A stretch of 64,000 nucleotides of DNA from Pyropia haitanensis (lineage: Eukaryota > Rhodophyta > Bangiophyceae > Bangiales > Bangiaceae): positions 2,179,501 through 2,243,500 of the forward strand of contig SDUX01000006.1 of NCBI GenBank assembly GCA_008729055.1, read 5' to 3'. The position numbers and the translations under genes were made by a program. The notes under the pieces were generated by a model. It had not been told where the DNA came from and did not search any database. It worked only from the letters and a program-made list of their open reading frames with translations. Shown one piece after another: positions 10,795-22,102 of the stretch (its first letter is position 1; each line of letters opens with the position of its first letter).

Positions 10795-11776
10795 GGGGGG
10801 CACCGAGGCGCGCCTCTGCCGGGCGGTGACGGCGGGGAGGCGGCGCTTCCGCCCGGCGCGGCGGCCTCCCTCCGTCCCCCATCGCCGCTCGGGTCGACCC
10901 CGGCGGGCGCTGCCGCCGCCGCCGCTCCCCCCCCCGCCGACTTGCCGGCGGGGGCGGCAACGCGGCCCGCCGGCGTCGGCGGCACCGCCGCCGTTGCCGC
11001 CGCGGCCGGTGCCGCCAACCGGGATGGGCGCTACGGCAGCGGCAACAGACGGGATCGCGGCACGGCTGCCGCCGCCGCCGCGGCCGCCGCCACGGCGACC
11101 GCGACGGCGGCGCGCCTCCCCTGCTACGCAGACCCGTTTGACGAGCCGCCCTCCCCCACCGACCACGGCGACAGCAGCAGCGGCGACGACGACGCGTACC
11201 GGGGCTGGGGCGGCGGCGGCGGTGGGGGCGGCGCCATTGACGGCGGCCCGGCGACGGCGGTCGGCGGCAGCGCGGTGGAGCTCGCCGCCACCGCCGACCG
11301 AGGCGTCCTCTCCACCGGCCGCTGGACGTGCGTGGCCGGCGGCCGCGGCGGCGGCGGCCCGCCGTGCGTCGCGCCGGTGTTGCGGGTGCTCCCCCCCCCC
11401 CCCCCGCCGCATCCTCCACCGCGGGCGGGGGCGAACCCCCTCCCCCCCCCAGACGCTCCCGCGGACCCCCCCCTGCTGCTGCTCATTGGGCGGTCCAACA
11501 CGCTCGAGGTGCGCCTGTTCACACCGCCCTCCCCCCCCGACGCCGGCGCCGGTGGTGGCGGTGGCGGCGGCGGTGGCGGCTCGCTCACCGCTCCCCCCGG
11601 CGCCCGCGGCGCGCCCACCCGCCTCGTCCCCGACCACCTCACCGTCGACAGTTTGCAGGTGCGGGTGTCCCCGCTGGTGTGGGTGCCCCGCCTGGGCGCC
11701 GCCGTCGTTGGCATCAAGGGCGCCGCCGCCGTCGCGGTCGTGCGCCTCGTCGGCGTGGTCACCCGCGGCGCCCGCC

Positions 11777-11817
<41 letters not shown>

Positions 11818-12081
11818 CGCCGCCGCACCGCGTATGGCCTACGGGTGGAGCGGCTGGTCGTGGGCGGGGACGATGTGGTGGCGGGCGTGGCGGTGAGCCC
11901 GGCGGCGGTGGCGGCGGGCGGCGGGGGGTGGGGGGGAGGCGGCGTGGCGCCGCCGCCGCGGGGGGGGGACGAGCCGAGCGCGACGCTCCGCATCCTGACC
12001 GCCGACGGCCGCCTCGGCACGTTCTTGTTGGAGCGGGGGGAGGAGGGGGGATTTGCCGACCCGGGCCGGCACCTGGTGTGA
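9162..12081 (+). CDS. WD40-type repeat protein with Gly/Pro-rich inserts, frame broken
   Basis: A conserved-looking protein is read in three consecutive frames: 9162 to about 9340 (ARLALPGGLPRWALSLLA, HHRYVADAGGGVTVLAGG); about 9385-10440 with LLAVSSNAPAVTLFRL, EWTTVAHFDVP and the clear WD40 repeat HNVPGLAWSPDGRWLATA followed by CIDQTVRVLD; then about 10545-12081 with an acidic segment GGIFDDEDE, LLLLIGRSNTLEVRLF, VSPLVWVPRLGAAVVGIKG and a terminal ATLRILTADGRLGTFLLER. The first change coincides with a run of eight G at 9338-9345, the second with G runs between about 10439 and 10542. The layout faintly recalls the CRT10 family, but I cannot confirm that. Long Gly and Pro inserts include a GGGGGT tandem repeat. 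Function unknown; WD40 folds usually scaffold complexes. Confidence 0.6.
9818..9881 (+). repeat. (GGGGGT)n hexanucleotide repeat inside WD40 gene
   Basis: About ten uninterrupted GGGGGT units, read in frame as poly-Gly. The G tracts separated by single T could form G-quadruplexes. Confidence 0.9.
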
Positions 12082-12787
12082 GGCGGGAGAGGCGGGGAGC
12101 GTGCGGCTTGCCGCGACCGTCGCCGCCGCCGTCGCCGCCGCCGCGGCGCGGCGTGACGCCGCCGCCCCCGCCGCCGCCGCCGCCACCTCTGCTGCTGCCG
12201 CCGCTGCCGCCACCCTGACCGCGCGCGGCGGACGCGGCAGCTGTGACCACGCGAGCGGTACGGGCGGCGGCGGCGGGCGGCACGCCCGCGCCACCCCCAC
12301 AGCGGCGGCGGCGGCGGCGGCGACGGCGGCTGCCGCGTCGCGGGCGCGGCCGTGGCTGCTACCGCCGCCGCTAGCACTGCTCGCTGCGGCTGGCCTGCCG
12401 TGGCCGCCCGCCCCCCTCCCTGCCCTTTAGCGCTGCCGCGGCCTCACCCCGCCGCCGTAGCGCCGGTTCGGACAGACGCGCTCGCCTCTCGGCGGTGGCG
12501 CGGCCGCTCCCCTTTTTTTTTCTGTTTTTTTTTTTCTTGTTCTGCTCCCCCCCCCTTCCCCCCCTTGACGTGCGGTCGCTGTGGCGGCCGCTGCGGCGCG
12601 GTCCAGACGGGGTGCGGTCGCCACGCCGGGGCAGTGATGCCGCCTGGCGCACCGCCGCCGGCTGCCGCGGCGGCGGCGGCGGCGTCGCGGCGTGACAGCG
12701 ACCGCGTCCCGGTCGGCAGCCGACGCATTGCTGGAGGCGGCGCCGCCGCTGCTGCCGCCGTTGCTGCTGCTGCTGCTGCCGCGGCGG

Positions 12788-12828
<41 letters not shown>

Positions 12829-13595
12829 GGCCGCCTCCGCTCGCTTGGCGGAGTGGGTGTCCGCGGTGGCACCCGCCCCACACGCCCCCCCCGTCGCGTG
12901 CGGTAGGCCTCCCAGCGGCCGACGGCGGGGGCGCGGCCGCCGCCATTGGCGGCGCGGCGCGCGCACCGCTGGCGGGGGCGGCGGAGCCGTCGGCGCCAGC
13001 GGGGTGCACCGCGTGCGGACCCGCTGCGGCGGGGATTGTCGCGAGCCCCGCTCCCCTCCTCCCCGCACCCTCCCCGCGTCTAGGGGCTCAGTCGGGTCCA
13101 TGCTTGCGATGGCCACCCGTGAGCGGCCAATCTTCCACCACAGCTACCCTCGCCCGCGCTGCTTCGACCGCCGCCCTGTCGCCGTGGCCCGCGGCGGGAG
13201 ACGGCGGCGCCGAGCCGAGCTCGTTGGCGACGCGCCGGGAGGCCTGGCTGGCTGACTAGCTAGCTGGCTGGCTGGCTCGCTCGCTGGCTGACTGGCGCTC
13301 ACCGAGCGGGCGTACACCACCTGCCTTCGCCAAGGGTGACGGCCTGGGAGGCGCGGTGGGGGCGGCGGCAGGTGGGGGTGTGGGGGCGAGCCCCGCGGCG
13401 AGGCGGGACGGACGTGGAGCACAGGCACTGCTGCGCTGCGGGCGGGGCGCAGTCGACCCCAGCAGCGGGCGGCGCGGTACAGCGCGGGAATCGAAATAAC
13501 AGAAAAGAGCTGGCCACGCGCACGCGGGTCCATCCATCACCAATGCAGACACGACAGCAGTTTTTCTACCAGCATCACCCGCTCCCCACGCCCCC
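12082..13595. other. convergent 3' spacer, low complexity
   Basis: Between the 3' ends of the WD40 gene (+) and alpha-COP copy 1 (-). It holds a T-rich element at 12511-12541, poly-C, GCC repeats, and a CTGG-type tetranucleotide repeat at 13246-13293. A minus-strand frame 13116-12427 (229 codons, starting MAIASMDPTEPLDAG, with a poly-Gly/Ser core) could be a small gene but has no family resemblance, so it is not called. Confidence 0.4.
13246..13293. repeat. CTGG-type tetranucleotide repeat
   Basis: Imperfect tandem CTGG/CTGA/CTAG/CTCG units about 300 bases beyond the alpha-COP copy 1 stop codon. Confidence 0.7.
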
Positions 13596-16500
13596 TCACG
13601 CGGGGGTCGATGGCGACAGCAACTTGAGGCCCGTACCCGCCACGCCCACTCCCCCCATTCCGCACACCTTGCACGTCGACGGCGCAGACGCGGGCGCGTA
13701 CACCGCCCCGCAATAGCCACACACGGTACGCGGCTCGCCCGCGTAGAGGGGCACCAGCCCGCCCGCGTCAATCACAAACGTCCGCCGCTCGTCACAGTCC
13801 ACCTCTACCGCGTTGGTCGGGTTGCGGTCGCAAAACTGGATCATCTTGCGCGCCATGCCCGCCACTTCGGGTTTGGGTGACGTCTCTAACAGCCGCCGCG
13901 CGCACGTCGACGCCAGCACAAAGTTCTTGTCCCCGTACGCCACCTTCATCGCCGCCTTGAGCGCCAGCTGCACGTGCCCGGGCGCCAGACCGCAAAAGGT
14001 GAACAGCGCCGCCGCCTGGGAGCACCGAGCCACATCTCCACTCCGCTTGGCCGCAGACTGTGCCATCTGCAGCTGCATCCCAAGCACGTACTCGCGCGCG
14101 TAGGACAGGATCTTGGTCGCCTCGGCCTCTTCTGGTGGCGACGTCACAACCAGAAGAGGCACCGCCGCCAGGATGCCTTCCATCGCCTGGTGCGCCTCAC
14201 GGAAGCGGCCCTGTGTCACCATCGCCTGCGCCGCCTGCAACCGCTCCCGCAGCGACAGCAGCGAGCCCGCCACCACCGCTGGCAGCTCCTCCGAGCGGCT
14301 GAAAAAGATAGTTGCCGCCGGCAACCCACTCCCCGACGGCAGCGCCCCCCGCGATGCGGTGAACGCCGCCCGCAGAGGGTCACGCAGCGGCGCGGCATCG
14401 ACAAGCCCAATCTGTCGCCGCAGCAGACCCAGCGCCTCTTCAAACGCCCCCGCTGCCGCCAACTCGCCAGCCACCTTGGCACCTCGTGTCCACCGCACAG
14501 ATGCCGGCGCACCCACTGTTGGCGGCACATAGTATTGGCCGCTGCCGCCGCCGCCACCCCCAGTGCCCGTCCCGAATTCATCCTCGTCCGCCCCGCCAAA
14601 GGCGCCCCCATTGGCGCCCCCGAGCCCCTCATCACCCGGCAGGTCCATGTCCAGGTCGTCGCCCCAGCCCCCGCCGCCAGCGTCCAGCGTTGGACTCGGC
14701 GCGTCCAGGCCAGCTGCAAACGGATCCACCACCGGCGCCGCGGGTGCCGCCGATATCGTCGCGTTGGTCGGTCCGTCCTCGTCACCCCCATCCCGCTCGC
14801 TCGCCTCAAACGCAGCCGCATCCTCGTAGTAGTCCCCGGCCGGAGGCTCCTCAAATGTGCCCGACGCATTGGGATCCCGCTGGAAGAGGCCCCGCGACAC
14901 TGATAGCAGCGGCCAGTTCAGCTCGTCCGACAGTGGCACAGGCGGCAACAGCAGCGAGCTGTTTTCCGTCCGAGCCGCAATCGCACCGCTGTCGTCCCCT
15001 GGCTCCCCGTCCTCCCCCGCCACGGCAGGTGGCAGCTCCTCTGCGAGCTCCTCTGTTAGCCCGTGTGCGCTCGCCGTCAGCCGCGCGAGCGCCGGCTGCC
15101 CACAGTCTCTCAACAGCCCCACCCGCGACGTCACGTCACCCAGGTAGTTGGCAATCTGGAACCGCGCCGCCACCTGACCGCGCGCCGCCGCGATCTTGGC
15201 CATCTTTGTCAGCTTGTCAAAGTTCCCCGTGATCACATACAGGAATGCCAGCCGGTCCAGGTCCTTTGCCCGCTGATAGCACAGCTCCACCACCTCCACA
15301 TTCCCTTGCCGCAGCGCCTCCGACGCCAGCTGCCGCCACGCGTCGGGCTCGTCCAGCGCTTGCGCCGCCGTCAGCGCCACATCAATGGACCCCGATGCCA
15401 GCGCCAACGCAAACCGCGTCGGCTCGTCCCGCACAAAGTGCAACGCCACGTCGGGGAACCCCTTGGCCTGCAGGTACGAAATAATCGCCTGCCCGCGCAA
15501 CCGGTTGTCCGCAATCATCCGCTTCACATCGTCGTACCTCTTTCGTAGTAGCAGCAGCTTGAACGCGTACTCGGTCGGGTCGATGGCGAGAATGCCGGGC
15601 GCTCCCTCCCGGTCCAGGTAGCACAGCGCCGGTCCACGTACACGCGTCAGGTACAGTGGGTGCGGCAGTGTCGCCACCGTCCCCGAGTCCCCGTTTGGCA
15701 AGCAGTACTTCACGTGGTTCAGCGTCGAGTACAGCAGCACCCCCGAGTCGTCCCACGCCGCAGACTTCACCCGGATCGTCTCGTGCACCGTCGCCAGCAG
15801 CTCCAGCCGCCGCGACGCAATCAGGATCACATGCTTCCCGAGCAGCGCTACCCGCTTCATGCCGTCGCTCCACACCACGTACTTGACGTGCGTAGCCGCC
15901 AGCTCCGCCACCACCTTGCGTTGCTGCAGATCCAGCAGCGCCACCTGCTCCTCCGAACGCACCAGCACAAACCCGTTGCCCGCCGCAAACAGCGCGTCCG
16001 CACCCGGCAGTGGCGACGGCACCTGCTTGGTCTCCACGTTCCGCAGGTCCCGCACCGACACAATCCCACTGGCCTTGTCCAACACTGCAAACCGGTTGCG
16101 CCCCACAAACACCGCAGACACCCCACGCCCGCGCCGCATGTCCGCTACCGGCTCGTTCCCAGAGCCGCTGCTCGACACCCCGTCCTTGGAAAGGTTGGTG
16201 AACAGCTCGTACGAACCCCCGTCCGCATCATAGTTGAGCAGCACCGCCCGCTCCACCGAGTTGAAGCTCATCGACCGCGGCGGCGGCTGCAGCGACACGC
16301 CTGACGAGGAGCTGGAGGAGCCCCCTCCAAAGCCGCCGCCAAGGAACGGACTGCTGTCAAACATCGACGCCGTCGCCTGGCGCACCGTCGCCAGTGGCGA
16401 GTCCCGCCCATTGTTGAAGTCCAGCACCCGCAGGTACCGGTCCTTGACGTACATCAAGGCTGCGTCCGTCGTCGTGTACGCCGGCCGCTCGCGCTGCAGC

Positions 16501-17767
16501 TTGAACACCAGCATCCCATTGTCGTGGCCCGCCGCCATCAGGTTCACCGTCGGGTGCGCCGCCAGGATCCAAAACCGGTCCGCCTCCCGCCGGAACGTGT
16601 GGATACATGACCGCCGGTTCAGGTCCCACACCCGGATCGTCTTGTCCTCCGACGCTGTCATTACCAGGTCCGCCCGCGGATGGAAGAGCGCACACGAAAC
16701 GTTGTTCAGATGTCCCCGCAGCGTGTCCATCTCCCACGCCTTGGTGTCGGACATCCGCCACAGCTTCACGTGACGATCATCGCCAGCCGACACCATCATC
16801 GGCATGGTCGGATGGAACGCCGCCCAGTTCACACCGCGCGTGTGCCCCTCCAGCACGTGACGTACCACCGCATCCATGGTACCAAACAGGTCCGCGTTGA
16901 CGCTCGCAGGTAGTTGCCCCCGCACCGACGATATCATGTCCGACGGCCGCACCGCCTTTTGGCGCAGTGCGCTGATATCCCACACACGCAGCGTCTGGTC
17001 CAGAGACGCAGACACCACCAGGTCCTCTGCCGGGTGGAACGACGCAGACATGACATAGTGGTTGTGCCCCGACAGCACCGCCAGGCACGACCGGTTCTGC
17101 CAGTTCCAAATCCGCACCGTCTGGTCGTCCGACGCCGACACAATCCACGGGCTCTCGGGGTGGAACGACACCGTCCGGATGTAGTCCAGATGGCCTGTCA
17201 ACGTGAAGATACAGCGCCGCAGCTTGTAGTTCCACACCTTGATCTTGTAGTCATCGCCACCGCTCACAAACAGGGGCTGGGTGGGGTGGAAGTCAATGCT
17301 CCGCACGGGGCCTGCTCGTCGGTGCGTGATGAGCGAGAGCAAAAACAAGTAAAAGGTCAGGGATGAGAACATTAATGAAAAGGAACCAGTGCCAGGACGA
17401 AGGAAAGGAGAGCGGCATCCAGTCAGACATCGACATGGATCGCAGGGCCATGACCCTGTAGCCAGAAGGCCCGCCCACAGCAACAACTAAGGTAACGGCA
17501 AGCTCCGCCGAACGAAGAAAGCAACAAGCGCAATCTTTGTACATTGGATGGCGACTACAAGACCCATGGACCAGCACAGAGCACCAGCCACAATCCCGGT
17601 CTCGGCCACATACCTTCATGCTCATCAAAGCGGTCAATGAGAGTGCCCATCCTGTAGTCCCACAGTTGAATGGAACCATTATGAAGACTGGAAAGCACCC
17701 ATGGCCGCTGCGGGTGAAAGGCCAGGCCCTTCACGCGGTTGCTCTTGGTCTCAAACTTGGTCAGCAT
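13596..17767 (-). CDS. COPA: coatomer subunit alpha, copy 1
   Basis: Alpha-COP is part of the COPI coat, which moves cargo from Golgi to ER and binds dilysine signals. Exon 1 (17767-17614) encodes [20 protein letters not shown] onward to DEHE; donor GTATGT; a 302-bp intron; exon 2 (17311-13596) resumes after CAG with [20 protein letters not shown]. The spliced protein has about 1289 residues (human about 1224). Domains: N-terminal seven-blade WD40 propeller (about 1-320; blades such as [18 protein letters not shown] and [19 protein letters not shown]), a second propeller (about 340-640), an alpha-solenoid, a Gly/Asp-rich linker ([18 protein letters not shown]) and the COPI C-terminal domain ending in a CGYC...CKVC zinc-like pair. 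Exon 2 is almost identical to copy 2 at 22103-26192 in opposite orientation. Copy 1 differs by Val in DAVVRH, by MPMM at the [12 protein letters not shown] blade, and in the last residues (KLLSPSTPA). Confidence 0.97.
13623..17320 (-). repeat. inverted repeat arm 1 (alpha-COP exon 2)
   Basis: This 3.7-kb arm matches 22474-26171 on the opposite strand. Paired positions sum to a constant 39794 at both ends, so there is no net insertion or deletion along the arm. Only scattered substitutions are visible. Similarity stops abruptly at the intron border on one side and about 9 codons before the stop on the other. Confidence 0.95.
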
Positions 17768-18111
17768 GGTGCAGGGCGGCCGACCGTGGCTGCCGTCAAG
17801 CAGCCGCGCGCCCCCACCGCAGCAACAAGTACACACCCGCCAGTCAGCTACCTAGCTACCGGAAGAAAGTTCAAAAAGACCCCAGTGAACAACCGCGAGG
17901 GGCTGCGTCAGCGCCGCTACCCCGACACCATCCGCAATGCGCCGGGCGACGACGAGGCATCCGAGAGCCAACTCTTCGGGCTCTACCCAAAACGGGTGGA
18001 CGCTCGGCAAAGGCAGAGGCGAGTGTGCCAACGATCCCTCTGACTGACACCAATTGAATATTTAAAATAGAATACATAGTCAGCTCAATAAGTGTATAAT
18101 TTCATGGCTTG
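17768..18111. promoter_or_regulatory. divergent promoter, alpha-COP copy 1 / EEP gene
   Basis: Short spacer between the alpha-COP copy 1 start (-) and the open frame of the EEP gene (+). It contains the most AT-rich stretch of the neighbourhood at about 18050-18105 (GAATATTTAAAATAG). The 60 bases just upstream of the alpha-COP ATG partly resemble those upstream of copy 2 (GGCGCGCGGCTG and CACCATGCTG shared). Confidence 0.45.
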
Positions 18112-21100
18112 ATGGTCGAATCTGTCGCACTTGTGCTGGAATGTCTACAAAGAAGAAGCAGGAAAGCAGCATCTGATGAAGATAAGTTCGTTCCAACGGA
18201 TTTCATCTTGCCCCCCCGGCCAACGCCCTGTGGACACACCTCTGTCTCGCGTCCATGGAGTGCTCTCCTCCGTGCTCGTGGCCCACCTCTCCCTGTTGTG
18301 CTTCAAGTGCCCGCCCTTTTCCTGTCGCCGACTGCCGCGCGCGCGCCTTCGACAGGTGCTTGTCGCCAAGTGCCCGGCGTCCCCACTGACTTCCCCTGCG
18401 CGTCGTCCCGGGGGTCTGTCGCCCGTCTCTGGTTGGTGTCGACCCTGGGGCGCCCACCTTGCCCCCCTTGGCCCCTTTGCTCTGGCCTTCCTCCGCGGTG
18501 CCCGCCGCGGCCCGCGGCGGCGCTTTCGTTGCGGCTGTCGGGCCACGACCCCGGGCGGTTGCCCTGCGGCGACATGGTCATAGTGATTGTGCACGGCGGC
18601 GACGGCGGCGACGACGGCGGCAGCGGTGACGGTGGTGGCTACGGTGACGCAGACGCGGCCGCCCCCGCCGCCCCGCCCGCCGCACCTCCCCGTTGCACCT
18701 GTGGCGGCGCACGATCCACGGCGGCGGCGGCGGCGGCGGCGGTGGCGGCTCCAGCGGCAGCGATGGCCTGCCACCGCCGCTGCGGCTGCGTTCCCCCGCC
18801 ACGTCGGGTGGTGTCGTGGCCGCCGCCGGCGTGGGCGCGGGCCGCGTGCGGCAGCCACGCGTGCGTCGTTGGGGGTGTGGCGCTGCCGCGCCCGCCAGGT
18901 GACGGCGCGTGCGGCGGGGGTTGCGGCGTCGCCGCAGGGGCGTCGGGGGAGGTCTGCCATGCGGGGAGCGTGGTGTGCCTGGACAATGACGACGACGGTG
19001 ATGGCACGGCGGGCGGTAGGGGGGGCGTCGGGTACGGTCGCGGTGAGCCCGTGGTGTGGGCTGGCGGTGGCCTTGCTGGCGGGGCGTGCGCGTCGTGTCG
19101 CGCGCCCCCGCGGCGGCGGGGTCGACCAGCGCGGTCTGCGGCGGCGGTGGCGGGCGCCCCCGCTGTGCTGCCGGCCTCGCCTGTCACCCCGTCTACTCCG
19201 ACGGGGGCATCGCCTTTGGAGCGCCTTCCCGCCTACACGGCCGGTGATGGGGAGGAGGTGGGCGAGCGCTCCACCGCCGATGAGCAGACTTCCTGTGTCG
19301 GGGGCCACGCCGCCACCTCTTGGGTGGCGGGAGGTGTTCCGCGCGCCGGGAAAGTGGTGTGTCTGGACGACGCTGACGGCGAGGCTCTAGGTGGGGGCGG
19401 CAGCCACGCATGCGGCCGCGGCGGCCCCGCGGCAGGGACCGTCGCCGGCGTCACCGGTGGGGCAAGTGCCGCGTGTCGCACGCCGCCGCGGCGGAGGCGG
19501 CCAAAGGGGGCGGCGGCGTCGGCGGTGGCCTCCTTTGCGCCACCGTCTTCGCCCGTCACCCCCCCCCCCCCACCCCAGACGTTGCCGGTAGAGCGCCCGT
19601 CCACCTCCCGGCGGCGGCGGCCGCCACCGCCGCCATTGTCACCACAATCCGTGGTGACCGGCCCTCGCTCGGTGGCGACGGACACGCCCTCACTGGCGGC
19701 TTCGACGCCCCCATTGGCGGCCACGGCCACTCGCACCCACGCCGTCTCTGACGGCGCCCCCGACCCCAACCGTCCGCTTTACCTCAACGCCCTCCCCGTT
19801 TCGTCGCTGCTGCCGCTGCTCACGTCCCTCCCGTCCATTGGCCCGCGCATCGCCGCACGCATCGCCGCGGCGGTGCCCGTCGCGGACGCGGCCGACTGGG
19901 CCGCCCGCGTCCCGCGGGTGCGGCTGGCACGGGTGACGGCGGCGGCCGCTGCCCGCGGCTACGCCCTCCACCTGGGAGTGGGGCCAGCGCCACCGCCGTC
20001 CGCATCTGCCGTCAACCCCGTCCATGGAGCCCGCAGCCCGACGCCGGACGCGGCGACGGTCCCTGCGGAACCCCCTACGGTCGCTGACGCGGGCGGCCGG
20101 GCGGTGGAGGGGCCGCAGCGGCACCCCCTGCCCCCCGCCACCCTCACACTCCTCACGTACAACGCGTGCAAGCTGGGCTCCGTCGCCGCCTCGCTCGGTG
20201 CCAAGCTCGCCTCCCTGTCGCGGGTGGCGGCGTGTGCGCCGCCCGCCCCCCCCGGCGGGCCGGCACCGCTGGGCGTCGTTGCCCTCCAAGAGGTTCTCGA
20301 CGCGGGCGTGCCGCCGGCGGTGGCCGCCGCCCTGGCCGCCGTCACGGGCGGGGTGTGGGGGGTGGCCACGCCGGCGGCGCGCGTCGCCGCGCAAGGCGCG
20401 TGCTTCCAGGCCACCGCGTACAACACGCAGCTGCTGACGTGCGTTGTTTCGGACCTGGCGACGGCCCTGCCGACTGGGGGGGGGGAGTGGCGGCGGAGAG
20501 GGGGGGGGGGTGCCGGCAGAGGGGAAGGCGGGTGAGGCCACCCCCAGCGCACCCCTCTCCCCTCACTGCGGCGGCGCTGCAGTTGACGGCGGCGGGCGTG
20601 CCGCCTGGGCCGCCCCCTTCTATCGCCCGCCGCTGGTGTCGGTCTTTCGCGCGGCGGCGGGCGGCCGCGCGTTTGCGACTGTCAATGTGCACCTGCGGCT
20701 GGGGTCCGTCGCCGCCGCCGAGGTCGCCGCCCTCCCGCCGGTGCTCGCCGCCGCCGCAGCCGCTGTTGTTGCCGCGGACGCGGCAGCGGCTGGCGGCAGC
20801 GTCGGCGGCGGCGGTGGGGACCCGCTGGCGGCGGTCGTGCTGCTCGGCGACTTCAACGCGCCCTCTCCTCACCCGGCATTTGCGGCGCTCCGTGCGAGCG
20901 GGTGGGTGGAGCTGGTGCGCCCGCCCGCGGCGCCGCCGCCCTCTGCGGTCGCGGTGGCCACCGCCGGCCGCGGCCGCACCGACTGCGGCGCGCCGCCGCC
21001 GCCGCCGCCGCCGCGGCCCGCCCCTACCTCAACCCCGTTTGTGACGACGCGCACGACGGTGGGCGCCTCGCCGCCCCGCTGGGTGGACAATGTGTGGACG

Positions 21101-21457
21101 GTGGGCCGGGCGCGGGTGGCGGGCGGCGCCGTCGTCCGGCCGGGCGGGCGCGCGCGGGGGCTGGGCGAGGCGGCCGCCGCGGAGGTGGGGCGCGTCCGCC
21201 GGACGGGCAGTGACCACTTTGGGGTGGCGATCGGGTGGCGCCTCGACGTCAGCGAGTTCGAGGTGCGCGGGGGGGGGGGGGACGCGCCAGTGACGGCAGT
21301 GCCGCTGGTGGTGCCGCCGGTGCGGCCACCGTCTCCGCTGTCGTCGCTGCCGTCGCGGCCGACCAAGGCCGGTCGGCCAAGGCAGGCAGCGGGGACGCCC
21401 GTGGGGGTGGCGTTGCCGGTGGTGCCGCTGGGCCCGCGACCACGGGTGCCCACCTGA
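18112..21457 (+). CDS. EEPD1-like protein: helix-hairpin-helix plus endonuclease/exonuclease/phosphatase domain
   Basis: The EEP fold cleaves phosphodiester bonds with a divalent metal; EEPD1 relatives combine an N-terminal helix-hairpin-helix with it. Visible in order: a low-complexity N-terminus; two repeated blocks containing VVCLDNDDDG (18970) and VVCLDDADG (19354), which look like SUMO-interacting motifs; an HhH segment LPVSSLLPLLTSLPSIGPRI (about 19790-19850); then EEP motifs TLLTYNACKLGS (Asn), LGVVALQEVLD (Glu), AFATVNVHLRLG, AVVLLGDFNAPSPHP (Asp/Asn) and RTGSDHFGVAI (catalytic Asp-His). The frame shifts by one at G runs 20476-20485 and 20500-20510 between LATALPTGG and the segment ending AAWAAPFYRPPLVSV. 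The frame is open from ATG 18112, but codon use before about 18570 looks like untranslated DNA; ATG 18573 is an alternative start. Lies wholly between the two alpha-COP arms. Confidence 0.8.
18820..19610 (+). repeat. internal protein-coding direct repeat, period about 384 bp
   Basis: Two diverged blocks of about 128 codons in the same frame share, in order, a VVCLD acidic motif, a GG-A-C-RxPPRRR basic cluster, an SPVTP motif and an LPVERPS/LERLPAY-type end. Confidence 0.65.
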
Positions 21458-22102
21458 GGGCGCTGGCCACCCACGCGGTAGCGTTGGTGCCTCCATTGTC
21501 GTGGCCGACTGGTGGTGTGGGCGGTGTGGCGCCGCTGGTGGTGCACTATTCAAGTGTACCTATCCTCAGGACGCTTTGTTCGCGGCCGACTTTCGTTTTC
21601 AGGCAGTGGGCAAACAACTCTGTGTATTTACCTGCTGAAAGTCTCCCACGCTCTGAGTGTTCTGGGCAAGCGGTTCCCTTACAGCATAGTTCACTTTCTC
21701 ACGACGGCTACGCACTGATTCACCATTTTTGACCACGTGTCTTGCTTTTGCCTGACTGCAAGCCATGCTTGGCTGTCAGTCATCATCGGGATCCATGCGC
21801 AGAACGGTGTCGAAAGCGCGCTGGGTCGTCTGAGCGGGGCGGGGTGCTCACGCACACCCGGCTTTGTCGCGGATGGTACGGGTAGGGGACTGCATACAGG
21901 CAACGTCTTGCGAGTGGCACCTGGAGCATTGCCGCTGTCCGTTCCGGTAAGAGTCTAGTGGTCGACTGGCGTCCGTCTTCTGCTGCGCTGCCTAGTTTGG
22001 CATCCGCGCTGGTTGCCGCTGTCCGCTGGCGGGCAGGGGACCGGGATTGCTGGGGAGCGGGGCGCGCGGCTGTGACTGCCGCCGCGACGGGCGACCGGCA
22101 CC
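21458..22102. promoter_or_regulatory. spacer and promoter of alpha-COP copy 2
   Basis: Lower-GC spacer between the EEP gene end and the alpha-COP copy 2 start, both on the plus strand. It should contain the EEP 3' end and the alpha-COP promoter. No specific element is assigned. Confidence 0.4.

Noticed and set aside
8818..11637. Long minus-strand frame of about 940 codons opposite the WD40 gene
   Set aside because: Composed of Pro/Arg/Ala repeats that mirror the GC-rich plus-strand gene; plus-strand frames carry the WD40 motif.
12427..13116. Minus-strand small gene MAIASMDPTEPLDAG...
   Set aside because: Only low-complexity Gly/Ser/Arg sequence follows and no homology is recognisable; lies between two convergent genes.
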